From positions 84,272-148,271 of the forward strand of contig CAADGV010000023.1 in NCBI GenBank assembly GCA_900696645.1: a stretch of 64,000 nucleotides of DNA. Direction: 5' to 3'. The notes under the pieces were generated by a model. That model did not search any database and was not told the DNA's origin. It saw only the letters and a program-made list of their open reading frames with translations. Of this stretch, positions 1 to 8,477 are shown in pieces (position 1 is the stretch's first letter; each line of letters starts with the position of its first letter). A program made the translations under genes and the position numbers. The stretch comes from an uncultured Chlorobiota bacterium. Lineage in GTDB: Bacteria > Bacteroidota > Ignavibacteria > UBA10030 > UBA6906.

Positions 1-181
1 CTGTTCCGACACGCAACCGGATATCGAGCACGACAACATCGGGCTGTGTTCTTTCTATTGCCTCCATTGCTTCGATGGCAGAACTTGTCTTGCCCACCAT
101 CTCGACACCCTCGATTCTGCCGACTGCCTCGCTGAAGCGGGCAACAAACAGCGACGATTTATCCACGATGAATACTTTCAA
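1..181 (-). CDS. Response regulator, N-terminal part of receiver domain (runs off window edge)
   Basis: About 60 codons of a CheY-like receiver domain are present; the rest lies beyond base 1. The reading begins LKVFIVDKSS and reaches PDVVVLDIRL, where Asp53 is the expected phospho-acceptor. The usual acidic pair after beta-1 is D7-K8, so the second acidic residue is replaced by Lys. A TTG start at 181 is preferred because GGGAG lies 7 bases upstream; an in-frame GTG 18 bases further up is the alternative. The output domain cannot be seen. It lies in the same direction as the NarL-type regulator at 406-1035. Confidence 0.75.
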   Translation of the reverse strand, partial: MKVFIVDKSSLFVARFSEAVGRIEGVEMVGKTSSAIEAMEAIERTQPDVVVLDIRLRVGT

Positions 182-311
182 TCTCTCGCTCCCGACCACT
201 GAACACGTTTCGACCATTTCTACCCCGAATGTTTCTTGCTCAAGATAAACATTCCTTTGTCATGTGAATATCAATGAGGCAATCGTATTTTGGTAGGAGA
301 ATGGCAGGTCG

Positions 312-336
312 TATTATAGGCGTTTGTCCTATAACA
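312..336. repeat. Small inverted repeat between two response regulator genes
   Basis: TTATAGG (314-320) and CCTATAA (328-334) form perfect 7-bp arms around a 7-base spacer, and the flanking GT/AC extends the symmetry. It sits in the 224-bp gap between the two minus-strand regulators. It could be an operator or a weak hairpin; there is no T-tract to support a terminator. Confidence 0.35.
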
Positions 337-405
337 CGAAGCTGTGATGTGAAGATACTTCGCTGGCTGCTGTGGAAAGAGGGAGCCGGAGGGCTGCGGG
401 TTTTT

Positions 406-1035
406 CTACTCCGTCAGCTTGTGCTCAAAAACGTACTGCATAATATCGGCGTTGTTGTGCAGATTCATTTTTTCGAGAATATGTGTCCGGTGAGTGCTGA
501 TGGTCTTGACGCTGCGGTTGAGAAGTTCGGCGATTTCGCCTACCGTCTTCCCGCTTCCGATCAGCTTGAAGATCTCAAACTCACGGTCCGAAAGACGTTC
601 ATGGGGTGTTGAGACGATTCCATCATCAACAGCTTCGGCAAGTTTTTCGGCAACTGCCGCGTTGATGTATTTTCCGCCGGAGGCGATTTTACGGAGGGCA
701 TCGACGAGTTCTTTTGCCGCGCTGCTTTTTGTGAGGTAACCTGCCGCGCCGGCTTTGATAACGCGGACAGCGAACTGATCCTCGGGATACATACTCAAAA
801 TCAAAACGGGTAGCTTGGGATGTTTCACTCGAAGTTCCTTCAGTACGTCGAGCCCGCTGCGACCCGGCAGATTGATGTCCAGCACCAGAACATCCCACGG
901 CCGCATTTCAATCTGCTCGAAAATCTCCACTGCATTCTTAGCCTCGCCGATAGTGCCGATTTCCGGCGCTTCGCTCAGCATGTACTTGATTCCCTCCCGA
1001 ATCAACTGATGATCATCTGCAATAAGAACATCCAT
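406..1035 (-). CDS. NarL/FixJ-family response regulator
   Basis: A 209-residue two-domain DNA-binding response regulator. Residues 1-120 are a receiver domain with acidic pair D7-D8, phospho-acceptor Asp53 in the VLVLDINLPG strand, and the conserved Lys in GYLTKSS. Residues ~145-205 are a LuxR-type helix-turn-helix (LSDREFEIFKLIGSGKTVGEIAE, then VKTISTHRTHILEKM). It should bind DNA when phosphorylated by a sensor kinase. No full kinase gene is in the window. The ATG at 1035 has AGGAG 8 bases upstream. The epimerase gene lies 71 bp upstream on the same strand, so co-transcription is possible. The target genes cannot be inferred. Confidence 0.93.
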   Translation of the reverse strand: MDVLIADDHQLIREGIKYMLSEAPEIGTIGEAKNAVEIFEQIEMRPWDVLVLDINLPGRSGLDVLKELRVKHPKLPVLILSMYPEDQFAVRVIKAGAAGYLTKSSAAKELVDALRKIASGGKYINAAVAEKLAEAVDDGIVSTPHERLSDREFEIFKLIGSGKTVGEIAELLNRSVKTISTHRTHILEKMNLHNNADIMQYVFEHKLTE

Positions 1036-1106
1036 GACTCTTCTCCTGTGTCATGCGGAGGAGGTACGCACGATGTCGTGCAGACACGTGCATGGGAATA
1101 CAAATA

Positions 1107-2087
1107 CTACATAAGTCCTTTCATCCGATACCAGGAGTAGGCCCGGCGAACTGTGTCCTCGAAAGGTGTGATGGTGTAATGCAATTCACGCGTCGCCTTC
1201 TCGCATGAAAACCAGTTATATCTTCCGGCTCCCGAGACGAGATCTTGCGTTATAATCGGCTCTGTGCCGATGAGTTTGCTTCCCCGCTCAATAATTTTTG
1301 CCGCAAGCCGGAGTGCGGGTAGAGGGAGTTTAGCAACGGGTGAAAACCCGCCGACGATGCGTGCCGTTCGCCGGAACACTTCCTTGTGTGTGAGATTTTC
1401 TCCGGCGAGAATGTACCGCTCGCCGCTGCGTCCATTCTCGGCGGCAGCGATGTGTCCCTTCACAACATCGCCAACGTACACGACATTCATTCCACCCTCA
1501 ACATACATGAATACCTGCCACTTCTTTACCCTTCGGAGGATATCGCCGCCATGAAAGTGAATGTCGCGTTCTCCCACAATAACAGACGGGTTCACGATAA
1601 CTGCATCCAATCCCTGCTTGACGCCATTCAGAACCTCTTCTTCAGATTTATGTTTCGAATACTTGTATCCCCACGTTTTTGGCCAGTTGAACGGCGTTTC
1701 CTCCGTTGCCAGTGCGCCGTTAATCGGGTAGCCTAGTGCTGCAATCGAACTTGTGTGAACAAGTCTCTGAACTCCTGACGCAAGACAAGCGTGAACAATG
1801 TTTCGTGTTCCGCCTACGTTGATCTCGCGTTGGAGCTCAGCCTTCTCTTTTTCGAACGTCACCAGCGCAGCAGTATGGAACACAGTATCGCATCCCTTCA
1901 TCGCCTTCTTCAACGACTCGCAATCCCTGACATCTCCGATAACATGCTCAACATCTATTCCTTCAATCGCCCTCATGTCGGAACTCTCGCGACGGAGAAT
2001 CCTGACGTTGCATCCCTTTTCCAACAACGCTTCCGCAAGATTCGACCCGACAAAACCTGTTCCCCCCGTCACCAGAACGTTCTTCAT
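1107..2087 (-). CDS. NAD-dependent epimerase/dehydratase (extended SDR family)
   Basis: A 326-residue Rossmann-fold oxidoreductase of the extended short-chain dehydrogenase family. The N-terminal GGTGFVG (residues ~8-14) is the NAD(P)-binding glycine motif. A YxxxK catalytic pair is seen in YKYSK, and the Ser of HTSSIAA completes the triad. Overall it resembles the dihydroflavonol-4-reductase/HpnA-like group that acts on sugar- or terpenoid-linked substrates, but the substrate cannot be read from sequence. The start codon overlaps the stop of the upstream alpha/beta-hydrolase by ATGA, so the two are probably translationally coupled and functionally linked. Confidence 0.9.
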   Translation of the reverse strand: MKNVLVTGGTGFVGSNLAEALLEKGCNVRILRRESSDMRAIEGIDVEHVIGDVRDCESLKKAMKGCDTVFHTAALVTFEKEKAELQREINVGGTRNIVHACLASGVQRLVHTSSIAALGYPINGALATEETPFNWPKTWGYKYSKHKSEEEVLNGVKQGLDAVIVNPSVIVGERDIHFHGGDILRRVKKWQVFMYVEGGMNVVYVGDVVKGHIAAAENGRSGERYILAGENLTHKEVFRRTARIVGGFSPVAKLPLPALRLAAKIIERGSKLIGTEPIITQDLVSGAGRYNWFSCEKATRELHYTITPFEDTVRRAYSWYRMKGLM

Positions 2088-2887
2088 GACTTCCTTATGC
2101 GTTCGAGAAAAGCGAGAAGGTGACGATTGAACGCTTCCGTATTCTCGAGGTTACTCATATGTGCTGCCTTCGGGATGATATGCATCTCGGAGCCGGCGAT
2201 CTTTTCGTGCATCATGTACGATTGCGCCGGAGGCGTTGTTACATCATGTTCGCCAACCAGGATAAGTGTCGGGATTGTTATGTTCGACAGGGATGGCGTC
2301 GTGTCTGTTCGGGCTGCGAGTGCCAGCAATGTGCCCGCAATGCTGAGAGGGGGTGTTGCCGAAATAATCTTCTTGATAAATGAGATGGCATCCGGATTTG
2401 TCTTGAACGTTTCCGCGGCGAATACATTTTTGACAAACGCCTCGGCAAAAACCTCTGATCCGTGTTCACGCACACCCTTCATGCTCTCGAAACGCTTCAG
2501 CTTTCCCTCGTTCGTGTCGGCTTCGCTTTTTGTATCGCAAAGAACCGCCGCTATGAAGCGTTGGGGATTTCGCTCAAGCGCCCTGAGTGTGATGTAGCCC
2601 CCCATCGAAAGCCCGACGATGATTGTCTTCTCAATCTGAAGGTAGTCGAGCAACGCAATCAGATCATCGACGTGATGCTCAATGGTGAATTGCCCTTCGC
2701 CCACATAGCTTTTTCCATGGCCGCGAATATCATAAGCGACGGCGCGAAAATCCTTTTTCAGAAGTTCAATCTGATTCGTCCACATTTCGTGGCTGAAAGG
2801 AAATCCGTGAAGAAAAATAACGGGAGTCGGGGCATGTGATCCTTCATCAACATAGTAAAAGGGAACGCCGTTGAGGTATGCGAACAT
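2084..2887 (-). CDS. Alpha/beta-fold hydrolase
   Basis: A 267-residue soluble serine hydrolase. The oxyanion-hole HG (residues 27-28, FLHGFPFS), RGHGKS (55-60), nucleophile elbow GLSMGG with Ser94, an acid in VGEHDVTTP and a C-terminal His in AAHMSN make a complete catalytic set. The fold resembles 3-oxoadipate enol-lactonase and similar carboxylesterases, but no aromatic catabolism genes are nearby, so the substrate is unknown. The ATG at 2887 is chosen because AGGAG precedes it; an extension to 2971 is possible but would add 28 residues unlike the family. The gene overlaps the downstream epimerase by 4 bp. Confidence 0.9.
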   Translation of the reverse strand: MFAYLNGVPFYYVDEGSHAPTPVIFLHGFPFSHEMWTNQIELLKKDFRAVAYDIRGHGKSYVGEGQFTIEHHVDDLIALLDYLQIEKTIIVGLSMGGYITLRALERNPQRFIAAVLCDTKSEADTNEGKLKRFESMKGVREHGSEVFAEAFVKNVFAAETFKTNPDAISFIKKIISATPPLSIAGTLLALAARTDTTPSLSNITIPTLILVGEHDVTTPPAQSYMMHEKIAGSEMHIIPKAAHMSNLENTEAFNRHLLAFLERIRKS

Positions 2888-3203
2888 GGAAGTCTCCTGA
2901 AAGGGTACACTCAACGATATTGAAATCAAACAAGAGGCGCAAGGTGCTCGCATGTAGTCGAAAAACGACATTCAGCTGCCCGCGGAAACACAATGTCCCA
3001 CAGAGATTTCGTATAGGAATGGCGTCAAAGGCACAAGTATCAGGTTGGAATGTGACATTCATCTTGATTGTCTCTGCCCCTCTGTGCCTCCGTGGCAAAA
3101 CGAGTTGGGGTTTCCAGACCGTATGCCGATCCGTTTGCCCATCATACCAGCGTTGCGTATATTGAAACATCTTCACACACATTCTCACCAAAGGAGACCA
3201 ACA
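2888..3203. other. 316-bp divergent intergenic region
   Basis: This gap separates the minus-strand hydrolase from the plus-strand dipeptidase. It holds a plausible plus-strand promoter (3135-3163) and a 13-base symmetric GAATG-TGA-CATTC site. I see no small gene in it. Confidence 0.5.
3135..3163 (+). promoter_or_regulatory. Predicted promoter of the M20 dipeptidase gene
   Basis: TTGCCC (3135-3140) and TATATT (3158-3163) are separated by exactly 17 bp. The start codon is 41 bp after the -10 box, preceded by AAAGGAG. Confidence 0.5.
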
Positions 3204-4592
3204 ATGGAACAAGTTCTCACCTATCTCGACCAAAACAAAGAGCGCTACCTCGCTGAATTAAAAGAGTTGCTCGCCATTCCCAGTGTCAGCACGAACCCCG
3301 ACAACAAGGGCGACGTACAGCGTTGTGCAGGTTGGATTGCCGATCATATGACGAACATCGGGCTGCAAAACGTGAAAGTGATGCCGACTCCGGGCCATCC
3401 GGTGGTGTACGGCGACTGGCTGAACGCGCCCGGTAAACCGACCGTGTTGCTGTATGGCCACTATGACGTTCAACCGCCGGAGCCGCTTGAGTTGTGGACT
3501 TCGCCGCCATTCGAGGCGACGATTCGAGGGGAGAATCTCTATGCCCGCGGCTCGGCAGACGACAAGGGCCAGGTGTACATACATCTGAAAAGTATTGAAG
3601 CGTATATGAAGAATGTAGGTTCGCTGCCCGTCAACATTAAATTGCTGATTGAAGGCGAAGAGGAAATCGGCAGCGAACATCTTGTGCCGTTCGTTACGGA
3701 ACACAAGGAGATGCTGAAAGCCGACCTCGTGCTCATTTCCGACTCTTCGATGTTTGCCAAAGGCGTTCCTTCCATTTGTTATGCGTTGCGCGGACTCGCG
3801 TACATGCAGATTGACCTCGTCGGGCCGAACAAGGATTTACATTCCGGCTCGTTCGGCGGCACTGTGCACAACCCGATTCAGGCGTTGAGCGAAATCATCG
3901 CACAGTTACACGACAAGAATGGCAAGATCACAATTCCCGGTTTTTACAAAAATGTTCGTCCGCTGAGCAAAAAGGAGAGGGATGCCTTCAAGAAGCTGCC
4001 ATGGAGCGACAAGAAGTACGCGAAAGAGCTTGGCGTGGGACAGTTGTATGGCGAGAAGGGATTCTCGACGCTCGAGCGTGTGTGGGCACGGCCAACACTT
4101 GAGTGTAACGGTATTTGGGGCGGATTTACCGGCGAAGGTGCAAAGACAGTACTGCCGTCGAAAGCTTCGGCGAAAATTTCCATGCGTCTCGTTCCAGACC
4201 AGAAATCGGATAAGATTGCAAAGCTGTTTGAGAAACACATCAAGAAGATTGCCCCGAAGACGGTCAGCGTCACGGTTCGCAGTCTGCACGGCGGCGAAGC
4301 GGCGATTACCCCCATTGATTCGCCCGGCGTGATGGCCGCGGTCGCGGCACTGGAGAAGGGCTTCGGCAAGAAGCCGTTGTACCAGCGCGAGGGCGGTTCA
4401 ATTCCCATTGTTGTGCAATTCAAAGAAGTACTCGGACTGGATACTGTGTTGCTCGGCTTCGGCTTACCGGATGAGAATGCGCACGCTCCTGACGAATTTA
4501 TCAATCTTGATAATTTCTTCGGCGGTATGCGGACAAGCGCGCATTTCTTTGCAGAACTGCCGAACTACATGAACGGGAAGAAGAAGAAATAG
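3204..4592 (+). CDS. M20 family metallo-dipeptidase
   Basis: A 462-residue zinc peptidase of the ArgE/DapE/CPG2 clan. The metal and catalytic motifs are complete: GHYDVQPPEP gives the first His and Asp, RGSADDKGQ the bridging Asp, and EGEEEIGS the catalytic and metal Glu pair. A dimerisation-type insert follows, with GLAYMQIDLVGPNKDLHSG. There is no signal peptide, so it probably cleaves dipeptides in the cytoplasm for amino-acid recycling. The ATG at 3204 is preferred over upstream in-frame codons because AAAGGAG lies 7 bases ahead and family homology starts there. A strong hairpin follows the gene. Confidence 0.93.
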   Translation: MEQVLTYLDQNKERYLAELKELLAIPSVSTNPDNKGDVQRCAGWIADHMTNIGLQNVKVMPTPGHPVVYGDWLNAPGKPTVLLYGHYDVQPPEPLELWTSPPFEATIRGENLYARGSADDKGQVYIHLKSIEAYMKNVGSLPVNIKLLIEGEEEIGSEHLVPFVTEHKEMLKADLVLISDSSMFAKGVPSICYALRGLAYMQIDLVGPNKDLHSGSFGGTVHNPIQALSEIIAQLHDKNGKITIPGFYKNVRPLSKKERDAFKKLPWSDKKYAKELGVGQLYGEKGFSTLERVWARPTLECNGIWGGFTGEGAKTVLPSKASAKISMRLVPDQKSDKIAKLFEKHIKKIAPKTVSVTVRSLHGGEAAITPIDSPGVMAAVAALEKGFGKKPLYQREGGSIPIVVQFKEVLGLDTVLLGFGLPDENAHAPDEFINLDNFFGGMRTSAHFFAELPNYMNGKKKK

Positions 4593-4617
4593 GCGAGGAA
4601 ATTTTCCGGATGTTGAT

Positions 4618-4654
4618 TGTGGGGAAGGGCGTCGTTCGTTGCTTCTTCCCCACA
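4618..4654 (+). terminator. Predicted terminator after the M20 dipeptidase
   Basis: TGTGGGGAAG and CTTCCCCACA form a 10-bp perfect stem with a 17-base loop, followed by GTTTCAATATATTTT. The 3' arm overlaps the spacer of the predicted tRNA promoter. Confidence 0.6.
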
Positions 4655-4667
4655 GTTTCAATATATT
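4639..4667 (+). promoter_or_regulatory. Predicted promoter of tRNA-His
   Basis: TTGCTT (4639-4644) and TATATT (4662-4667) with 17-bp spacing lie 21 bp before the mature tRNA 5' end. The element overlaps the upstream terminator hairpin. Confidence 0.5.
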
Positions 4668-4688
4668 TTCGTGTATTTCTAAGGTATT

Positions 4689-4762
4689 GCCGACGTAGCT
4701 CAGTTGGTTAGAGCACCAGATTGTGGATCTGGGGGTCGCAGGTTCGAATCCCGCCGTCGGTA
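4689..4762 (+). tRNA. tRNA-His (anticodon GTG)
   Basis: A 74-base cloverleaf ending at discriminator base 73. The acceptor arm is GCCGACG with CGTCGGT, D arm GCTC/GAGC, anticodon stem CCAGA/TCTGG with loop TTGTGGA giving anticodon GTG, and T arm GCAGG/CCCGC with TTCGAAT. CCA is not encoded. Three points are odd. Base -1 is T rather than the G-1 that normally marks tRNA-His. The discriminator is A73 rather than C73. The first pair is G1-T72. The T stem also has an A-C mismatch. These match the alternative histidine identity known in many alphaproteobacteria; see the hisS entry. Confidence 0.93.
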
Positions 4763-4857
4763 CTGACTTCTCCCACACACGAGGATTGCAGCAGTTACAC
4801 ATGTCTAACGTTTGACCAACCGAGGATCGGACCTCCAGAGCCCCCAGAGGCCGCTCA

Positions 4858-5532
4858 ATGAAAAAAATCCGCGTCTTACTTATCGAAGATAATCGCTTGC
4901 TCCGCGAGGGCCTTGCAGCCATGCTGAGAGAGCAGCCGGATATTACCGTCGAGCCCGCGTCGGGAAACAGTGATGCCGTGCTGAAAGGGAAGCGGTTGAA
5001 GCCCGATGTAGTTCTTCTTGATGTCGGACTTCGAAGTCAAAGCAGTTTACGGGTACTCAAGCTGATTACAAAGAGAAGGCCCGACGCAAGAGTGATTGTC
5101 ATGGATCTTGCTCCCGTTCACGCCGAGTTGATCGAGTATGTGCGGGCAGGTGTTGCCGGGTTTGTTCTGAAAGACGCGACGTTTGATGACTTTCTTAGAA
5201 CAATCAGGGCTGTTGCAAAGGGAAGGAAGGTGCTTCCTCCCCTGATGACAGACTCCCTCTTCTCACAAATCATTGAACATGCCGTTGTGCAGAAGAAAAG
5301 AATTGCCTTCGCATCCGTGAAAATGACGAGCCGTGAACGCGAGGTCGTTGCGCTGATTGCAGAAGGGCTGAGCAACAAAGAAATCGCCAAACGCCTTTTT
5401 CTTGCCACAGATACCGTGAAGGGTCACGTGCACAACATTCTGGAGAAACTCGCCCTGCATACTCGCCTCGAGATCGCCTCGTACGCTCACGCAGAAAGTT
5501 CTTCCCTCAAGGCAAAAACTTCAACCCGCTAA
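4858..5532 (+). CDS. NarL/FixJ-family response regulator
   Basis: A 224-residue response regulator. The receiver domain spans residues 1-125 with acidic pair E10-D11 and phospho-acceptor Asp55 (VVLLDVGL). A linker at ~125-150 is followed by a LuxR-type helix-turn-helix (MTSREREVVALIAEGLSNKEIAKRL, then TDTVKGHVHNILEKL). It is divergent in the receiver: the usual Thr/Ser strand reads VIVMDLAPVH. A small gene just downstream (5633-5893) aligns with its receiver tail and linker. AGAGG lies 8 bases before the ATG. No partner kinase is nearby. Confidence 0.93.
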   Translation: MKKIRVLLIEDNRLLREGLAAMLREQPDITVEPASGNSDAVLKGKRLKPDVVLLDVGLRSQSSLRVLKLITKRRPDARVIVMDLAPVHAELIEYVRAGVAGFVLKDATFDDFLRTIRAVAKGRKVLPPLMTDSLFSQIIEHAVVQKKRIAFASVKMTSREREVVALIAEGLSNKEIAKRLFLATDTVKGHVHNILEKLALHTRLEIASYAHAESSSLKAKTSTR

Positions 5533-5632
5533 TCTCCACCTCTAAAGGACCAGTCCCTTTTTCCACCCTTCGGGCTATACTTCCTGATTAGCCTCCTTGT
5601 TATGTTACATCCATTCAAAAGGATGGATAATC

Positions 5633-5893
5633 TTGCCAGTCAAGCAGAGTTCCGGTCGTCATCATAAGCCGGAAAAGAAAACATCTCGTCCGAACAAAAG
5701 GAAGAGTATTGAAGATTTCGTCAAGGAAGGCGTGGAACGCTTCATTATGAGGGAATCCACAATCGAAGACTTCCTGAAAACGATGCGGTCTGCATCAGGA
5801 AAAGGGTTCGCATACACCCATCAGTTGACGCAGGAAGTCTTCTCGAAAATCGTCAAAGAGGCAATCAGAAAACGTAAGCGGCAAGGGAAGTAG
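5633..5893 (+). CDS. Small protein resembling a response-regulator receiver tail and linker
   Basis: About 86 residues from a TTG at 5633 (AAGGATGG upstream), or 98 from an ATG at 5597 that lacks a ribosome site. The first half is basic (KKTSRPNKRKS). Its centre, EGVERFIMRESTIEDFLKTM, lines up with AGVAGFVLKDATFDDFLRTI of the regulator at 4858-5532. The following LTQEVFSKIVKEAIRKRKR matches that protein's linker, MTDSLFSQIIEHAVVQKKR. It therefore contains only helix alpha-5 of a receiver plus the linker helix, with no phospho-acceptor and no DNA-binding domain. It may be a decayed duplicate or a small modulator of the regulator; I cannot tell which. Confidence 0.6.
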   Translation: MPVKQSSGRHHKPEKKTSRPNKRKSIEDFVKEGVERFIMRESTIEDFLKTMRSASGKGFAYTHQLTQEVFSKIVKEAIRKRKRQGK

Positions 5894-5919
5894 TTCATCC
5901 ACAAACAGAAGGAGCAACA

Positions 5920-7488
5920 ATGCGGAAACTGCGTATTGGTGTTATTGATTTGGTCAGCAAAGGACCGACGCGGGCGCTGTGGGCACGTGTCATGAACGCA
6001 AATCTCGCCAGCATCATGCCTCAGGCCGTTGCTCTCTGGTGCAAGGAAGAAGGCCATGACGTGACGTTTCTCTGTTACACCGGCTTCGAAAATCTTGCAG
6101 AAGAACTTCCGGCAGATGTTGATCTTGTCTTCATCGGAGCATTCACGGAAGCCGCGCAACTTGCGTACGCGTTGAGCAATCAATTTCAATCCCGGGGAGC
6201 GGTTACCGTAATCGGCGGGCCGCACGCCCGATGCTATCCGCAGGATGCGCAAAAGTACTTCGATTATGTTTTGGGCTTTACAGACAAGCGGATCATCAAG
6301 GATGTTCTTGATGATTGCTCGCACCATCGGCCGCTGGGAATCCGTCTTGCGGCGATGCAGCAGCCATCGCACATACCGGGTGTGCGTGAGAGGTGGGAAT
6401 TTATCGAGTCCACGCTTCGGAAAGCTCCGCTGATAAAAATGGTGCCGATGCTCGGCAGCATCGGGTGTCCGTACACGTGCAGCTTCTGCATTGATTCAAC
6501 AGTGCCATACCAGGCGTTGAGTTTTGATGTGATGAAGGACGATCTCCGGTTTCTTCTTACCAAATTCCGGCGTCCGCTCGTCGGGTGGCACGACCCGAAC
6601 TTCGGTGTTCGATTCGATGATTTTATGGATGTGATTGAAGAGGCAGTTCCGCCCGGCAAGATCGATTTCGTCGCGGAGAGCAGTCTCTCCCTCCTTTCGG
6701 AACCCCACATGAAGCGGCTCAAGCACAACGGGTTCAAGGCGCTTTTGCCGGGGATTGAATCGTGGTACGATCTGGGCGAAAAATCCCGGACAGGTAGGGC
6801 GCAGGGAATGGAAAAAGTGCGGCAAGTGTCCGATCACGTCAACATGATTTTGAGGTACATCCCTTACATTCAGACGAACTTTGTGCTGGGGCTCGACTCG
6901 GATGCGGGAGCAGAACCCTTTGAACTGACGAAGCGATTTGTTGATCTTACGCCAGGCGCATTTCCCGGTTACTCGCTTCTTTCGGCATTCGGACAGGCGG
7001 CCCCTCTGAATCTGGAATATCAACGTAATGACCGTGTGATTCCCTTTCCGTTTCATTTTCTCAATAACAACGGCGCCATGAATTTGAAACCGCAGAACTA
7101 TGCATGGTCCGAGTTCTACGGGCATGTGATCGATTTGACCGGATACACATTCTCGCCGAAGGCAATTTTCCGGCGTGTGAAGGCAACCAACGCATTCGTT
7201 CCCCGATGGCTCAATGTGGTCAGGGCAATCTCATCCGAAGGGTACGGGAGGATAAACCATTACACTGAAGTACGCCGAATGCTCGAGCATGATTCCAAGT
7301 TCAGGAATTTCTTCGAAAGTCAAACACATGAGATTCCGCAATTCTATTCGGACAGCGTGCGGAAAGACCTCGGCTCGATGTGGCACTGGCTTCCCGAGGG
7401 CTCGTTGTATCACGACCCCAACGCATACCTGAAATCAGAATCGGAAATCAGTACAGCGATTGTTGAAGTTGAGCGTTTGGTTGCTTGA
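5920..7488 (+). CDS. B12-binding-domain radical SAM protein
   Basis: A 522-residue radical SAM enzyme. Residues ~1-160 look like a cobalamin-binding Rossmann domain (GGPHARCYPQDA strand-loop). The [4Fe-4S] cluster motif CPYTCSFC (CxxxCxxC) is at about residues 187-194, followed by a TIM-barrel-like region with WHDPNFGVRFDDF and GIESWYDLGEKSRTG. The ~150-residue C-terminal part is not recognised. Such proteins carry out methylations or other radical rearrangements; the substrate is not apparent. AAGGAG precedes the ATG. It ends in a shared terminator with the convergent C39-like gene. Confidence 0.88.
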   Translation: MRKLRIGVIDLVSKGPTRALWARVMNANLASIMPQAVALWCKEEGHDVTFLCYTGFENLAEELPADVDLVFIGAFTEAAQLAYALSNQFQSRGAVTVIGGPHARCYPQDAQKYFDYVLGFTDKRIIKDVLDDCSHHRPLGIRLAAMQQPSHIPGVRERWEFIESTLRKAPLIKMVPMLGSIGCPYTCSFCIDSTVPYQALSFDVMKDDLRFLLTKFRRPLVGWHDPNFGVRFDDFMDVIEEAVPPGKIDFVAESSLSLLSEPHMKRLKHNGFKALLPGIESWYDLGEKSRTGRAQGMEKVRQVSDHVNMILRYIPYIQTNFVLGLDSDAGAEPFELTKRFVDLTPGAFPGYSLLSAFGQAAPLNLEYQRNDRVIPFPFHFLNNNGAMNLKPQNYAWSEFYGHVIDLTGYTFSPKAIFRRVKATNAFVPRWLNVVRAISSEGYGRINHYTEVRRMLEHDSKFRNFFESQTHEIPQFYSDSVRKDLGSMWHWLPEGSLYHDPNAYLKSESEISTAIVEVERLVA

Positions 7489-7513
7489 GTCGGGAGAAGA
7501 AGTAGCTTGCAGC

Positions 7514-7544
7514 AAAAAAAGGGCATCAGGTGGTGCCTTTTTTT
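7514..7544. terminator. Bidirectional terminator between convergent genes
   Basis: An A-tract, GGGCA, an 8-base loop, TGCC and a T7 tract form a hairpin with A and T tracts on both sides. It lies between the radical SAM gene (plus) and the C39-like gene (minus), so it can serve both strands. Confidence 0.8.
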
Positions 7545-7565
7545 GTGTCTCGTTTGTCGGAGAGA

Positions 7566-8477
7566 CTATTCGTACACGGGCGAAATGCCGTAGTTGCTCG
7601 CCGCCCACAAGGCAAGGATGGAGGTAATGCCGGCGATCGCCCGCTTCTCGTCCTCATCGTGAATTACAAGACCGTATGTATCTGCAACAAAGTGCATGTT
7701 CTGAAGAACTTTGAACGCAGCCCTTCGATTGATACTTCCGTGCCAGTAGTCCACTTGATCGAGAATCATCTGCTCGTGCCGGCGAAGAAATTCGCCCAAT
7801 GAGAACACTCGCTTGCTCAGCGAAGTACGCGGCTTCGCAATCGTCATCAAGTCGGCGAGATATTGATCCCACAGCCGCGACAACGCCCGATTCTCCGGTC
7901 GGCGCAGATACCGGGCTAATTCAAGCGAGAACTTGGCTTTCGTTTGAACCCGAAACCGCGGAACAACAGGATGCAGGTCGTAGATCTTCTCCCAATGCTT
8001 CTCGTCAAATTCATCCTGCTCGTTGTAGACCCACCGGCTTTTGAGTTCATTCCATGCAAGAATCGTGAGTACCGCCTCTTCGCGGCTGTCAAGAAGAATG
8101 AACTTGCCGCTTTCTGCTTTTACGACAGTGACCCAGTGGCTCCATTCATAAATACAAATAAGCACCGGAATGCCGCGGCGAAGAAACCGTACCAACTCTG
8201 TGCGGGCGCTTTCGGCGTCGTGCCTTCGCACCATCTCCAAATCGCAGTCGTAGAACCGAGCCGCTCGTCCGAGTTGTACTTCGTCCGTTCCGTTTGCCGA
8301 GCGGCTTCCCGCAATGCGTGTAATGGTTCCCTCTTCTGCAAATATCCCGAGTGTGATAAGTGCATGCTTCAGCGCGAAGGGTCCGCACTGCCACAAGTTC
8401 GGTTGTTGTTGTATTCCCATTGACCACTGTTGTTGGAAAAGGCTATCAAAGCTATTCAAAGTTCGCCCCATTCGCAA
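7566..8477 (-). CDS. C39-like cysteine peptidase domain protein
   Basis: A 303-residue protein whose first ~150 residues resemble the papain-like C39 fold. The expected catalytic residues are visible: Cys in QQQPNLWQCGPFALKHAL, His in YEWSHWVTVV and Asp in FILLDSR. The C-terminal ~150 residues are mainly helical, with no known domain recognised. There is no signal peptide or ABC exporter domain, so this is not a bacteriocin exporter. The longest start is a TTG at 8477; ATGs at 8471 and 8420 are alternatives, and none has a strong ribosome site. It diverges from an ATP-grasp ligase, which suggests a shared peptide-related pathway. Confidence 0.75.
   Translation of the reverse strand: MRMGRTLNSFDSLFQQQWSMGIQQQPNLWQCGPFALKHALITLGIFAEEGTITRIAGSRSANGTDEVQLGRAARFYDCDLEMVRRHDAESARTELVRFLRRGIPVLICIYEWSHWVTVVKAESGKFILLDSREEAVLTILAWNELKSRWVYNEQDEFDEKHWEKIYDLHPVVPRFRVQTKAKFSLELARYLRRPENRALSRLWDQYLADLMTIAKPRTSLSKRVFSLGEFLRRHEQMILDQVDYWHGSINRRAAFKVLQNMHFVADTYGLVIHDEDEKRAIAGITSILALWAASNYGISPVYE

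Noticed and set aside
7566-8477. C39-like gene as part of a bacteriocin exporter
   Set aside because: It has no ABC transporter or membrane domain, and no precursor peptide is seen nearby.
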